64,000 nt of DNA from Basidiobolus meristosporus CBS 931.73 (taxonomy: Eukaryota; Basidiobolomycota; Basidiobolomycetes; Basidiobolales; Basidiobolaceae): assembly GCA_002104905.1 (NCBI GenBank), contig MCFE01000026.1, positions 124,001 through 188,000 on the forward strand. Direction: 5' to 3'. Below, piece by piece: positions 1 through 11,334 of the stretch. Numbering within the stretch: position 1 is the first letter of the stretch; every line of letters starts with the position of its first letter. A model generated the notes under the pieces. The model was given only the letters and a program-made list of their open reading frames with translations, had not been told where the DNA came from and did not search any database. Both the position numbers and the translations under genes were made by a program.

Positions 1-325
1 ACAGGGGCTTCATAGAGGGGACTCTTTCAGCAGAAAAGTGGTAGTTTCTTGTAGAACTTAGACTTTATTCTTGTGAGCTTTGCAGTCTCCTTACTTATGT
101 AGTACTGATCAAAGTCAGAATACTCAACAGTGAAAGTGATGCCGGGGATGTCTTAAAACATTTAAGCTTGTAATTGTAGTGTGGAGATTCTGGAAAGAGA
201 GGCACTCCTTTATTTTTCAGCTGGGGAAGTCACATATATGAAATTTCTGTAGGATCAAAGTTTTTGGGCAATTGCGCAAGCAATACACATGATACAAATC
301 TAAAACTTTGCAGCAAAGCAGACCA
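1..325. other. Unassigned left-edge sequence
   Basis: AT-rich sequence left of copia element A. There is no convincing reading frame. A short stretch near 50-110 is faintly similar to the outer half of the gypsy C LTR, too weakly to call. The last five bases (321-325, GACCA) nearly match GATCA on the far side of element A, so this DNA was probably once continuous with 5011 onward. Confidence 0.5.
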
Positions 326-694
326 TGTTGCAATTTAAGAGGTGATTTGGATATAAGGAACTTATCAAGAAATAGTGATAATAGTCAAACTGTTGTTAAT
401 TACTAAAGAAGCTCAGTATTTATACCTTTGTAGAAGTAATACAGCTGTTGCACTAAGTAAGGAGGGTTTCTCAATATTCAGGAGCATTCTGTAACAGTTT
501 TAGGGTTAATACATAATAGCTGGTATTAGTGCTAATTTGATCCTGACTATAGAGGAATATTCATAAGATCATAGATCTGAAGAAAGTGACAAAGTTGGAG
601 CTATAAATTAGTCCCACAGTGATGAATACTAGTCCAGAATTGTTAAGTAAATTTTTAGCTGCAGAATGATACCAAATAGTCCAATATTTCAACA
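326..694 (-). repeat. 3' LTR of copia A (LTR family 1)
   Basis: This 369-bp LTR starts TGTTG and ends CAACA. It follows a polypurine tract that reads GAGGGGGAGTG on the minus strand. Its sequence and length match the other three family-1 LTRs in the window (4642-5010, 15619-15987, 19936-20304). Confidence 0.93.
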
Positions 695-3600
695 CTCCCC
701 CTCAACTAAATAATTTCTTAATCCTAATTCCTCTTGAAGATTCTCAAGTTCTGGCCTAGCTAGTGATTTTGTCAATATATCTGCCACCATTTTGTTAGTT
801 GGGCAGTACACTAAATCTACTAAGTTATCTTCTACAGCTTCCCTCACAAAGTGATGCTGTATATCAATGTGCTTAGTTCTGGCATGATTAGTAGGATTTC
901 TAGCTAATGAAATACAACTTTGATGATCCTTGTAAATACATGTTGGTTCATCTGAATTAAAACCTAAGTCTTTGAATAATTTTTGTAGCCATATAGCGTC
1001 CTTGGTTGCTTGACATGCAGCCATATATTTGGCTTCAGCTGTAGATAGGTCCACAGCTGGTTGTTTCTTGCAATTCCAAGTAATAGCTGCACCAGCATAA
1101 AGAAATACATAGCCTGTGGTAGAGCATCTGTGAATTGGATCCCTACCCCAATCTGAATCATTATAACCATCAAATTTTTGCCTATTAGCTGCTCCAGAGT
1201 ATTCCAGTACCATATTTGTGGTACCTTGTAGATATCCGAAAATCTGCTTAACTGCTGCAATTTGATCTGATCCATAATTCTGCATGAATTGACTGTCTAT
1301 TCCAACTGCCACTGCAATATCAGGATGTGTAGGCACCATCAAGTACATTAGGATACCAACCATTGATTGATAGGGAAAGTTTTGGTCCATATTTGAGCCG
1401 TTTTCATCAAATACTGGCTGAGATTTGCTTAATTTCAGGTTGTTGTCCATAGGGGTAGCTGCAGGTTTGCAGTTTTCCATTTTGAAGTCTCTAAGAATGT
1501 CCCTGATGTACTTAGACTGCTTCAGCACAATTTTCTGCGTAGGTATGTCAAATTTGACCTCAATTCCAAGAAAATAGCTCAATTTTCCAAGATCTTTCTT
1601 CTCAAACTTGCTGAAGAGATCTGATTTTGTCTGTATTAGTGCCTCTTGGTCATTTGAAGCTATAATTGGGTTGTCCACATAAAGAACCAGGATGATCACA
1701 CCCATTTTGAGCTGTTTCACATATATACTGTGATCTGCAGTGCTACAAGAGAACCCAGTTTCCTCTAGATATGTGTCAATCTTTTTATACCATGCTCTAG
1801 GTGCCTGCTTAAGCCCATACAACAGTTTTCTAAGTTTGCATACCTGATAGGGTACTTTTGGATCGGTAAAGCCTTCTGGTTGCTCCATATATATAGTTTC
1901 TTGCAAATCCCCATTTAGAAAGGCTGTTTTGACGTCCATTTGGTGTAGATGTAGACTGTGTACAGCTGCCAGGGCTACAACTGTCCTAATTGAGTTAAAC
2001 TTGGCAATCAGAGCAAATGTTCCCTATTTTCTAGCCCCTTGATCTGGGAATAGCCTTCAGCCACCAATCTATCCCTGTACTTATCAATGGCACCATTTGA
2101 TGTTATCTTGATCTTGTAGACCCATCTACATCCTATTTGCTTTCTCCCATTTGGTAAATCTACCAGTTCCCACGTATTTGCCTTGATCAGTGATTGGCAC
2201 TACTCCTGCATAGCTTGTTGCCACTGAGTAGCATCTGGACTTTGCATTGCCTGTTCCAGATTCTGAGGTTTGGCACATAAGGCAAGATAAGCTTCTTCAT
2301 GCTCATTGGATGTCTGCCACCAGGATCCAAGGGCATTTCTTATTCTGGTAGATCTCCTAACTGGGATAATCTGTTCTGATCTGGAACTGGTAGAAGTATC
2401 TTCCATATCTGGCTGGATTTGGTATGTATCTTCTTCATTTGTGTTGATTGCATCATCAGGCAGCTGGCCAATGATTTCTGTGGTTCTCTGATCTGAATTC
2501 TCCTCAAATACAACATCCCTGCTCTTGATCAGCTTTTGAATTTCACCATCATACACTCTATACCCTTTAGTATTTTCACAATACCCAAGAAAGATCCCTT
2601 TCCTACTCTTTGGTTCCAACTTTGAGTGTTTTTTGTCATGGATTTGATAAAAGACATTACTGCCAGAGATCTTGAGATGCTGGAGATCTGGTTTTTTGCC
2701 TGTATATGCTTCAAAAGGTGTAGAATCAAGCAGTGCTGTTGTTGGGCATCTGCTCTTGATGTATACAGTGGTAGCAACAGATTCAGCCCAAAACTTGTAG
2801 TGCATTCCCTTATCATGTAGCATAGATCTTCTCATCTCTACTATTGTTCTATTTGCACGTTCTGCTACTCCATTTTGCTGTGGAGTATGAGGAACTGTGG
2901 TCTGTTGAAGTATACCAGTAGACAAGCAGTATTTTGCAAACTCCTTTGAGCAGTATTCTCCTCCATTGTCACTTTGTAGTACCTTCAATTTACACCCAGT
3001 TTGTGTTTGTGCCATGTTCTTGAAGTGCTTAAATGTCTCTAAAGCTTCATCCTTTGTTTTGAGGAAGTACACCCATGTATATCTTGTTTTGTCATCAATA
3101 AACATCATAAAGTATCTCTTGGCTCCAAAGGACAGTGTTTTCTTGGAGCCACATATGTCTTAGTGTACAATAGCCAATATTTTGGTGGTATTGATGCCTT
3201 GTGAGCTCTTGAAATGTTGCCTAGCTTGTTTGCCATATGAACATCCCTTACAAACATTCCATTTGATTGGAATTGAGTATTTTAGGCCCAAAACAAGCTG
3301 ATTTTTCACCAATTGGCCCATTTTCTGTTCCCCAATGTGTCCTAGCCTCCTATGCCATGTCTCCCAGTTGGTTTATCAGTTTCAGCAATGTTGACATACT
3401 CAGATACAATGATCTTGCATTTTAACTTGTATATATTGTGCTCCCTGATTCCTGAAGCTAATTTTTGTCCATTCTCACTCAATATTGAGCAGCTCATCTT
3501 AGTAAAAACAAATTTCAGTCCCTGAGCAGTTGCTTTACTGACTGAGAGTAGGTTCTTAGCTATTCCAGGTACATAGAGTACTTCAGTGAGTCTTGCTGTA

Positions 3601-4605
3601 GTTGCCCCTGAGCTATTACTCATATTTAGTTGTATAGACCCACTTGCGGTAGTTTCCAGAGCAGAGTTATCTCCCAGATAAACCTTTCTTACGGCAATAG
3701 TTTTTAAGTTGCTGAACCACTCCTTTATACCACAAATATGCTGTGATGCTCCAGAGTCAATATACTATTCATTACTTTGGTTACTTGCACTCTCTTGTAC
3801 AGTTACAAATAACTGCTCATCAGTAGTTATATGATTTGCCTGCTCTAGTTTCTGTTTTTTGTCTGCTTGTTTCTTCTTGCATTCTCTTGCCCAATGTCCT
3901 GGCCTTTTACATTAGTTGCAGCAACCAGGTTTTCTTTGGTTTTGTTGTTTTCCCTTCTATTCTGAGTGCCTTTCTGAGCTGAATAAAGCAATATCTTCAA
4001 TTTTCTCTGCTTGATCATTATGTCTGAGTTCTTCATGGAGAAGTCTTCCTTTAACATAGTCTAAAGTCAGGTTGTCTTCTCTGCTTTCAAAGGAAAGTGT
4101 GAGTGGCTCATACTTGTCTAGTAGGTTGCAAAGCAGACAGAGTATCTTTTCTTCATCATCTACACCAGCATTAATACTGTAAAGTTCTTCTGCAAGTGTC
4201 TCCATTTTGGTAATGAGTTGCAGCATGTCATCATCTGGTTTCTTTTCTCATGTTGAAGAACTTTTGTTTCAAATGAAGCTTGCTTGATACTAACTTTGCC
4301 CTAAAGATGGTGTCTAAGGAATCCCATGCTGCTTTGGCAGTATTTGAGGCATGGACTTGTCCAATGAAGGAATCTTGCTCATTGATACATATGGAGTTAT
4401 AGGCCTTTCTCTCCTTCTCATGAAACTTCTCCACTACTTCTGCTGTTCCTTTGGGCTCAACTTCTTTTCCTGTTATTATATTCCAAAGCTTCCTTTCCTC
4501 ATGGTGGATCTGCATCTTGATTCTCCAAAGTCTGTAGTTCTTTCCATCAAACCTCTCCTTTACAGGAAAGATGTTTGTGTTGTACTGTTTGCTGGTAAAA
4601 GTCAT
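689..4605 (-). pseudogene. copia A gag-pol, multiply broken
   Basis: Read from 4605 leftward it has a Gag start, a CCHC zinc knuckle near 3870-3920, a protease DSGAS motif near 3750, an integrase core (2200-3108, with DNGGEYCSKEF and HTPQQNGVAERANR), and RT plus RNase H (689-1939). Compared with element B the breaks are: a 1-base insertion near 4240; an AAG-to-TAG stop near 3957; a TGG-to-TAG stop at 3765-3767 just before the protease motif; a 1-base deletion near 3370; a TCA-to-TAA stop near 3160; a TAG at 2200; and a 1-base deletion near 2025. The last segment has a variant RT active site, YVDN instead of YVDD, which element B shares. It cannot make a polyprotein. Confidence 0.9.
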
Positions 4606-4628
4606 CTTTAAAACAGATTAAGGCAATT

Positions 4629-4641
4629 GGGGCTCATAAAC
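4629..4641 (-). other. Primer-binding site of copia A (half-tRNA type)
   Basis: The 13 bases next to the 5' LTR read GTTTATGAGCCCC on the minus strand. This is one mismatch from the element B site, GGTTATGAGCCCC. The latter is complementary to the anticodon arm of initiator tRNA-Met, not to a tRNA 3' end. Confidence 0.7.
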
Positions 4642-5010
4642 TGTTGCAATTTAAGAAGTGATTTGTATATAAGGAACTTATCAAGAAATAGTGATAATAG
4701 TCAAACTGTTGTTGATTACTAAAGAAGCTCAGTATTTATACCTTTGTAGAAGTAATACAGCTGTTGCACTAAGTAAGGAGGGTTTCTCAATATTCAGGAG
4801 CATTCTGTAACAGTTTCAGGGTTAATACATAATAGTTAGTATTAGTGCCAATTAGATCCTGACTATAGGGGAATAATCATGAGATCATAGATCTGAAGAA
4901 AGTGGCAAAGTTAGAGCTATAAATTAGTCCCACAGTGACCAAGACTAGTCTAGAATTGTTAAGTAAGTTTTTAGCTGCAGAATGATACCAAATAGCCCAA
5001 TATTTCAACA
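4642..5010 (-). repeat. 5' LTR of copia A (LTR family 1)
   Basis: This 369-bp LTR is paired with 326-694. It contains a TATA-like TATAAATAC stretch in the sense orientation, as the other family-1 LTRs do. Confidence 0.93.
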
Positions 5011-5153
5011 GATCAGACATAGGTGTAGCACCTGTTAGAACTTCATGTGATTTGATTGGCTGGTTTGAAAGTTACATGCAATCAAAGTCACCATAGTAAC
5101 CCTAGCCATAGAGACCTAGTATATATAATTGGACTCTTTTGGTCATAACTACT

Positions 5154-5275
5154 CATTTGCTGACTAATGCTACTGATTTCATAGATAATACTGATATACT
5201 AATAACCTAAATATATACTAATTGATTTGACTAAAAACTGATCTAACTTAAACATTCAAGCGGCAGATCATAACA
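5154..5275 (-). repeat. 3' LTR of gypsy C, inner part
   Basis: These 122 bp match 9723-9844 with only a few differences and end CATAACA. The rest of this LTR (toward 5011) is diverged and interrupted by copia A. Confidence 0.8.
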
Positions 5276-5285
5276 TTCTCCCCTA

Positions 5286-8200
5286 CTAAAGTTGAGAGGG
5301 TTCTCCTGAATCTCTTTTCTTGTGATACCAATATCTTGATGGTTCAGTATTATCAGCAAGTCTTGCAAGCTTGAGTCTGTCCCTATGCACTAAGTCTTCC
5401 CGGATATTACCTTGTTTGTCCACCAGTTGGTAAGTTGCAAATGGACATTCTCTGATGATCTTAAATGGTCCTGTCCATTGTGGCTCAAACTTCTTCCGAG
5501 TGTTGTTTCTTAGCAATACAAAGTTCCCAACTGTCAATGCTTCTGGTGCTATAGTCTTATCAAATCTCTGCTTCATCTTTTCTGCGCCTTGAGATACTTT
5601 GGGCTGTGCCTCTTGACGTCTTTGTTCCAGTTGCTGGTGTCTACTTGGCTGACTGAGTTCATCTTCTAAGGTGTCTGTAAGTTTTGGTTGTGTGAGATCT
5701 CCTGGAATCCTTGGTTCACATCCATAAACTAAGTAAAATGGTGATTGCTGGGTAGTGTTGTGTACTCTGACTCTGCATGCAAAGAGTGCTTGGTCTATAT
5801 ACTCATCCCATCTACTGACAACTCCATTTGCATACTTGGTCAGCATTTTTCCAAATAATCCATTGAACCGCTCAGTGACTCCATTAGTTCTGGGGTGATA
5901 AGCTGAGGTTTTCAAGTGTCTGATCTGCTGCATTTCCAGGTAAGCCTCTAATGTCTTTGCCATAGAGTTTGCACCTCTATCAGATAAGATCTCCACAGGG
6001 CACCCAAACTTCATCAGGATCTCATGGTAAATGAAACTTGCAACTTCTTGTTCACTGGCTATTGGTACAGCTTTAGCAACTGGCCATTTAGTGGCATGGT
6101 CAATTGCTACTAGGATCCAACGGTTGCATTTCCTGGTAGTTGGCAGTCTTCCAATAAAGTCAATTCCCCATCTCTCAAATGGTCTTACTGGCTCCAAAGG
6201 GAAGAGTTCGGCAATTCTTTGTGGCTGGCCTTGATTGATTTGGCAGTTTGGGCATGTTTTTACTAGCTTCTCAATGTCTTGTTTCATTCTGGGCCACCAT
6301 GCTCTGGCTTTTACAAGGCTATAGGTTCCTTCAATCCCAAGATGTCCATATCCATTGTGTAGCTTATGTATTAAATCCAGGCGAGCAACATAAGGACAAT
6401 AGGCAATAGGGCTTCCATCAACAATTTGGTAGAGTGTTTCATTCTGTACAACAAATTTGCTGGCTTCATCACAGATTATCTTCTTGATATCTTCATCCAC
6501 CTCATTAGGAATGGCTTGGTCCTCCAAGTACTTTGGTAATAGGCTAGGCCAATCTGATTCATGCACCAAGTTGAGTTGTGCAACTTGATCTAATCTTGAT
6601 AAGGCATCAGCAACCGTGTTGTTTTTTCCAGGACAGTAGACAATCTCCAGGTCAAATTGCTGAACGTATTCACTCCATCTTGTCATTCTTCTAGAGAGTA
6701 CCTTCTGAGTAAATATATACTTGAGGGAGGCATGATCAGTCTTCACAGTGCATTTGACTCCTTCAATATAGCATCTCCATGTCTTCAAACAGTGTATTAT
6801 AGCAAGCATCTCCTTCTCATGGACTGGATAGTTTTGTTCTGCTGACTTCAGTTTCTTGGATTCAAAGGCAACAGGGTAGTCCTTTCCCTTGTATTCTTGG
6901 CTCAGCACTCCACCAATTGCATAATCTGAAGCATCTGTGCATAGAGTGAACTCTTTTCTGAAGTCTGGTATTCTTAAGCTTGGCAACTTAGCAAGTTCAT
7001 TCTTTAGCGTCTGGAAGGCAGTCTCACAAGCTATGTCCCACTTGTAGGTATTGTCTTTCTTGAGGATATCAGTTAAAGGGGCTGCAATACTTGCAAATGA
7101 CTTGACAAATCTCCAATAATAGGAAACCATTGCAAGGAAGGATCTGAGTTCTGATATGCTATGGGGCTGCTTCAAATTCTTGATTACTTCCACCTTCTTG
7201 GGGTCTAAGGTTACTCCTGTGCTAGTCGCTATGTGTCCAGATATTCTACGTGTTCCTTGAGTAATTCACACTTGGCTAGCTTGCCATATAGCTTGTTCTC
7301 TCTTAGTTTCTTCAAGACCTTTTCAATGTGCACCATGTGATCCTTTTCTGTCTTGCTGTATATCAATATGTCATCCAGGTAGATTATCGCGAACTTATCT
7401 AAGTACTCCTGAAAGATAGTCTGCATCAGCATCATGAATGTTGCAGGGGCATTAGTGAGGCCAAAACTCATGACTAAGTACTCGTAATATCCATATCTGG
7501 TCCTAAATGCTGTCTTAGGAGTATCTTCTGGTTTTACCCTAATTTGGTTGTATCCTGACATGAGGTCAATCTTGCTGAAAATAGTGGCTCCATTAAGTTG
7601 GTCCAAAAGCTCATCAATCCGAGGTATGGGGTACTTCTTCTTGACGGTAACTGAGTTCAGGGCTCTGTAGTCAATGCACATCCTAAGTGTTCCATCCTTC
7701 TTTATCATAAAAAGCACTGGTGCTCCCCAGGGTGACTTGCTGTGCCTGATGTATCCTTGCTCCAATAGCTGATCAATTTGTCTCTTCATTTCCTCCAATT
7801 CCAATGGACTCATTCTGTAAGGTGTCTTACTCACTGGAGGGCTATTTCCTGTGTCAATGGCATGATCCATGTCTCTGACTGGTGGTAGGCTTACAAGCTC
7901 ATCTGGAAACACATCTGAATATTTCTTCAAGAGAGTCTGGACCTGCTGGGGTGCTGGGGTAGAGGAATCCTCCTGTAATACTGCCATGAGGAACATCTGG
8001 GTACCTTTTCTAAGTGCTCTACAGAACTGGGTCTTGCTAAGTTCACCTGTCTCACACACACTGGAATTGACCAAGTTGAAATCCAGCCTGGCAGGTAATA
8101 GCTCATAGGTCTTGTTGTCTTTTTGGATCTGAGTAGCATGGGTTCTCCAGTTGATTGATGGATTACGACAAAATAGCCAGGTTTTCCCAAGTACAAGGTC

Positions 8201-9418
8201 AAACTTGCAGTTCCCAAATATATAAGCCGGTAGGTCTTCTTCATAGTCATTGATCTTCATTCTTACTGGCTGGGTAATACGGTTGATTATGTGGGAGTTC
8301 CCATCAGCTGTGGAGACTGAAGTTGATTTGGTAGGTTCCAAGTTGATTCCAGCTTTCAAAGTAAATTGCTCTGACATGTACTCATGCGATGCTCCTGAGT
8401 CAATCATGATCTTGGCAGGTACTCCATTGATTACTCCATTCAAGTACAATAGCTTCCCTGAGTTTGAAGTCATTTGGGACAAGTACTCTTCTGTCATATG
8501 GAAGGTGAGTTCCAAGTCTTTTTCAAGCTCATCTTCCACATTACTGTGTTCATGGGACTCAATATGGTTGAAGGTTCTTGTTGGCTGGTGCCCATTTCTT
8601 CTCTGAGGGCAGTACTTAGCAATATGTCCCTGCTGGTGGCAATTGAAGCAAAGTCCTCTCTTCTTGCATTCTTCTGAGGAGGGATTCTTCTGCATAGCGT
8701 CTATTTGCATTGGTACTACTTCTGATTGCCTTCTTTCATAATGATTATAGCCTTTCTGATTAGTCACTGTAGGCTTCCTAACTCCAAACATAGCTGAGTC
8801 ATAATCTATGGCGATCTTGATGGCTTCTTCAATAGTCTGAGGTCTTTGGTATTTGACTTCCTTGCGTGTTCTTTCTTTCAACCCATCAATAAAGTATTCA
8901 ACTTGATCCAAGGGGCCCATTCTTTCAATTTGTCCAAGTAGACATCTGTACTCATAGATGTATTCTTGCACCATTCCTTTCTGTCTGAGTGTCTTTAACT
9001 TCCTTCTTAGTTGTGTCTGCTGGTGTGGAGGTTCAAAAGCATCCTGAATTTCCGACACAAACTCATCCCAGGTAGAGATTGTAGAGCATCCCATCATAGT
9101 GGCTGACCTGATCTTGTTGTGGTACCACTGTAAAGCTGCATCTGCCAGGTAAGAAGCTGCATAATGCAACTTGCTTTCTGGAGCAATTCCTTTAGCTTTA
9201 AAAGCTTCTTCAATCTGAAAGAGCCAAGTTCCCAGTTTTTCATTGACTCTGCCATGGTACCGGTTAACCTTCACACTAAAGTTGCTCTTGACAGTGCTTT
9301 GCTGGCTCTGAGCCATGGTAGTCATTCCTTGTTGCTGTTGGCTGAGGATCTGGAGTAACTGTTGCTGTTGGGCCAGGATTTGCTGCATGGCATTCTTCCA
9401 TTCTTGATTGTCCAACAT
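5286..9418 (-). pseudogene. gypsy C gag-pol, split by a single 1-base frameshift
   Basis: The first frame (9418 down to 7229, 729 codons) has a glutamine-rich start, a Gag domain, a CCHC knuckle ([14 protein letters not shown]), a protease motif DSGAS, and most of RT including CIDYRALN and YLDD. The second frame (7193 down to 5286) continues with the end of RT, RNase H (TDASDYAIGGVLS), the H2C2 zinc finger, the integrase core (GIDFIGRLP, SDRGANS, HPRTNGVTERFNG) and a GPY/F-like tail. The frames join near 7235, where one base seems lost. A G restored after CTGG would give the usual YLGHI-type continuation. There are no other stops, so the decay is recent. There is no chromodomain. Confidence 0.9.
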
Positions 9419-9458
9419 CTTGAGGGTGGTTTCTTCTTTCTTCAGGAGGGAGGTTTCT

Positions 9459-9475
9459 GGTTATTGCTGCTACCA
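9459..9475 (-). other. Primer-binding site of gypsy C
   Basis: On the minus strand, TGGTAGCAGCA starts one base after the 5' LTR. It would pair with a tRNA ending UGCUGCUACCA, which resembles the acceptor end of initiator tRNA-Met. The tRNA identity is inferred. Confidence 0.55.
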
Positions 9476-9476
9476 A

Positions 9477-9844
9477 TGTTACAAGTCTTGGTGTAAGAGT
9501 TGTAGAGGAATAGGGAGTTTAGCTAGCATTGTATTCACTAAAACTTGAACTGATTTTTATTGAGGTTCCAGCAGCTCCTTTTATACATTTTGCCAGATCA
9601 GTTGCTGACTAATTGTATTTCCTAATGTAGGTTGTGGCTGATGACTCATTTGATTGCATCATCATCACCCAATAAGAACCTACTTAATATATCTATTTCT
9701 GTCTGATAAGGATCTGCTGATTCATTTGCTGACCAATGCTACTAATTTCATAGATAATACTGATATACTGATAACCTAAATATATACTAATTGATTTGAC
9801 TAAAAACTGATCTAACTTAAACATTCAAGCGGCAGATCATAACA
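9477..9844 (-). repeat. 5' LTR of gypsy C
   Basis: This 368-bp LTR reads TGTTATGATC at its start and CTTGTAACA at its end on the minus strand. Its inner 122 bp are duplicated at 5154-5275. Confidence 0.85.
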
Positions 9845-10122
9845 CTGGAAGTAGGCATGATAAAGCACTCTGGGTACAGAATCATCCAGAATTCAGTCAA
9901 GGGGAGAAATGTGTGGCAGACTTAGCATATATAGGAGAGGATTGTAAGAGTTTAGGATGTCTTACAGCTTATAGGAAGCCAAGGAATGGTGTGCTTAGCA
10001 GGAAGCAGAAGCTCTACAATAAGATATTTAATCATTTCAGAGTGAGGGTAGAGCATACATATGGATATCTGAAGAGATTCAGCATTTTGGCAGGTAAATA
10101 CAGAGGAAAGTCATATAAATAA
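9845..10122 (+). pseudogene. PIF/Harbinger-like (DDE_4) transposase fragment
   Basis: The plus frame starting right at the gypsy C border has GSRHDKALW, then VADLAYIG, then RKPRNG..RKQKLYNK and RVRVEHTYGYLKRF. This order is the second half of the DDE_Tnp_4 nuclease fold: the GSxHD motif, the second catalytic Asp in ADxxY, and the catalytic Glu in RVRVEH. The first half is missing because gypsy C sits in the gene. The frame ends at 10122. Confidence 0.75.
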
Positions 10123-10404
10123 GAAAAAGGCAGAATAGGCAAAATAGTTAAGATACTTATTGATGAAAGTATACTCATACAAGAAGACATCCACTGAGAG
10201 AAATGTATTTGGAGCATTATGAAGAGTAAATAAAGCAATGAAAGCACTATTCTGAGCAACATAAGTAAGATTGAGTAAAATTACCAGTGACTATATCCTA
10301 CTACTGGCATTATAGTAGAAGTTATAGTGCCAGATAGTGCCATAGAGTGCCAGATTGATCCAGCGTTATGAACAGACTGGCATTTTATGGCACTATCCAA
10401 TGAA
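10123..10404. other. Non-coding stretch after the Harbinger remnant
   Basis: AT-rich with no coding signal. Around 10310-10400 GTGCCA/TGGCAC motifs recur in both orientations. This could be the terminal inverted region of the Harbinger-type element, but no partner end is visible. Confidence 0.3.
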
Positions 10405-10584
10405 ACAATTTTATTAGACATCATACTATAAATGAAGCTATAAGGAATGACTTGGCTAACTTAGTTTAGAGTTCTACAGATGTATGGTTGAAGACATACT
10501 TGCCAAGCCATTAGCCAGAGACAAATTTGAATATCTCAGGCCAAAATCAGGGCCAGTCAGTATGCACATTTAGTTGAGTGGGGG
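10405..10584 (+). pseudogene. 3' tail of a family-2 copia pol (RNase H end)
   Basis: This stretch aligns by eye with the last ~180 bp of the copia D pol gene (38280-38470), including the region encoding KFEYLR and the polypurine tract GAGTGGGGG. It is followed directly by an LTR2. It has stops and small indels. Confidence 0.75.
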
Positions 10585-10933
10585 TGTTGTAAAAACTTGT
10601 AACTCAATCTAAATAGTCACCTAATCTAGTAACTTAGATCATAACATACAAATCTTATAGAATGCTGATCAAATTTCATGTTGGGAATTACTTGGAATAT
10701 TCTCACCAAAATATCAGGCACCCAGAACATGAAAATTATTAAAGTTGTCCAAACAGCTGCAGACTTTGCACACATGGACCTGGGACCTTTTTAAACCTAC
10801 TTTATGTACTTTTTTTGCAAAGACCATGGGAAAATATAAATACTACTTTTACATTTAATAAATTGCTAAGTGAAAATTGCATAATCTACCTCTTCCCCCA
10901 GTCACTCCCAGTATTCCCAGGACTCTTACAACA
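10585..10933 (+). repeat. LTR2 (copia family 2), 349 bp
   Basis: It starts TGTTGTAAAAA and ends CTTACAACA like the other LTR2 copies. It is the 3' LTR of an element whose body is lost except for the tail at 10405-10584. Confidence 0.85.
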
Positions 10934-11334
10934 GCTTTCAGGCATCAGTAGAGCTCTTATTGACACTACTACAAGCTAAAAATACTCCAAGAAGGTCCTG
11001 GAAGATTCTAAAGAGTACAGGACCTCCAATAAATCAGGTACCAGTAGTTAGAAAATGGTGTAGTAAGGAGATACCATATATGGCATTACATGATAGGGAT
11101 GGCAACACAGACCTGAGTAATGTGTCATGGGTACTAATGTAGGTACTTGCCTAATATAGATACATCTGGTGATTGCAAAGCTGAGTAACATTTGGGATAA
11201 GTAATGCTTATAATGTATCAGGGTGAACATCAAATGGAGAAAATACCAATCATTTTGGTAAAGGAAATGGGATAAAACCAATAAGGCAAAATATGAACAA
11301 GTGCATAATAATAGCTGATGGATAAACTTGTTTG
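10934..11334. other. Unassigned, probably transposon-derived
   Basis: There is a plus-strand 60-codon frame near 10960-11142 with no recognisable motif, and nothing else. Confidence 0.3.

Larger units (their letters stand above)
326..5010 (-). mobile_element. Ty1/copia retrotransposon A, full length but decayed
   Basis: The element is bounded by two 369-bp direct repeats (326-694 and 4642-5010) that begin TG and end CA. It holds gag, protease, integrase, reverse transcriptase and RNase H in copia order on the minus strand. The flanks are GACCA and GATCA, a 5-bp target duplication with one C/T difference. By eye the LTRs differ at about 19 of 369 positions (about 5%), so it is older than the related element B at 15619-20304. 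It appears to have inserted into the 3' LTR of gypsy element C. Several frameshifts and stops make it inactive. Confidence 0.93.
5154..9844 (-). mobile_element. Ty3/gypsy retrotransposon C, one frameshift from intact
   Basis: The minus-strand element has a complete 368-bp 5' LTR at 9477-9844, a primer-binding site beside it, two long open frames covering gag to integrase, and a polypurine tract (5276-5290) before the 3' LTR. Only the inner 122 bp of the 3' LTR (5154-5275) match the 5' LTR nearly base for base. The stretch 5011-5153 is only weakly alignable and is cut by copia A. The domain order (protease, RT, RNase H, integrase) is the gypsy order. At the 5' end the element abuts a PIF/Harbinger transposase remnant, so it probably inserted there. 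Confidence 0.9.

Noticed and set aside
2306-2820. Plus-strand frames inside copia A (for example 2306-2491 and 2626-2820)
   Set aside because: They are the complements of the minus-strand pol gene and have no independent support.
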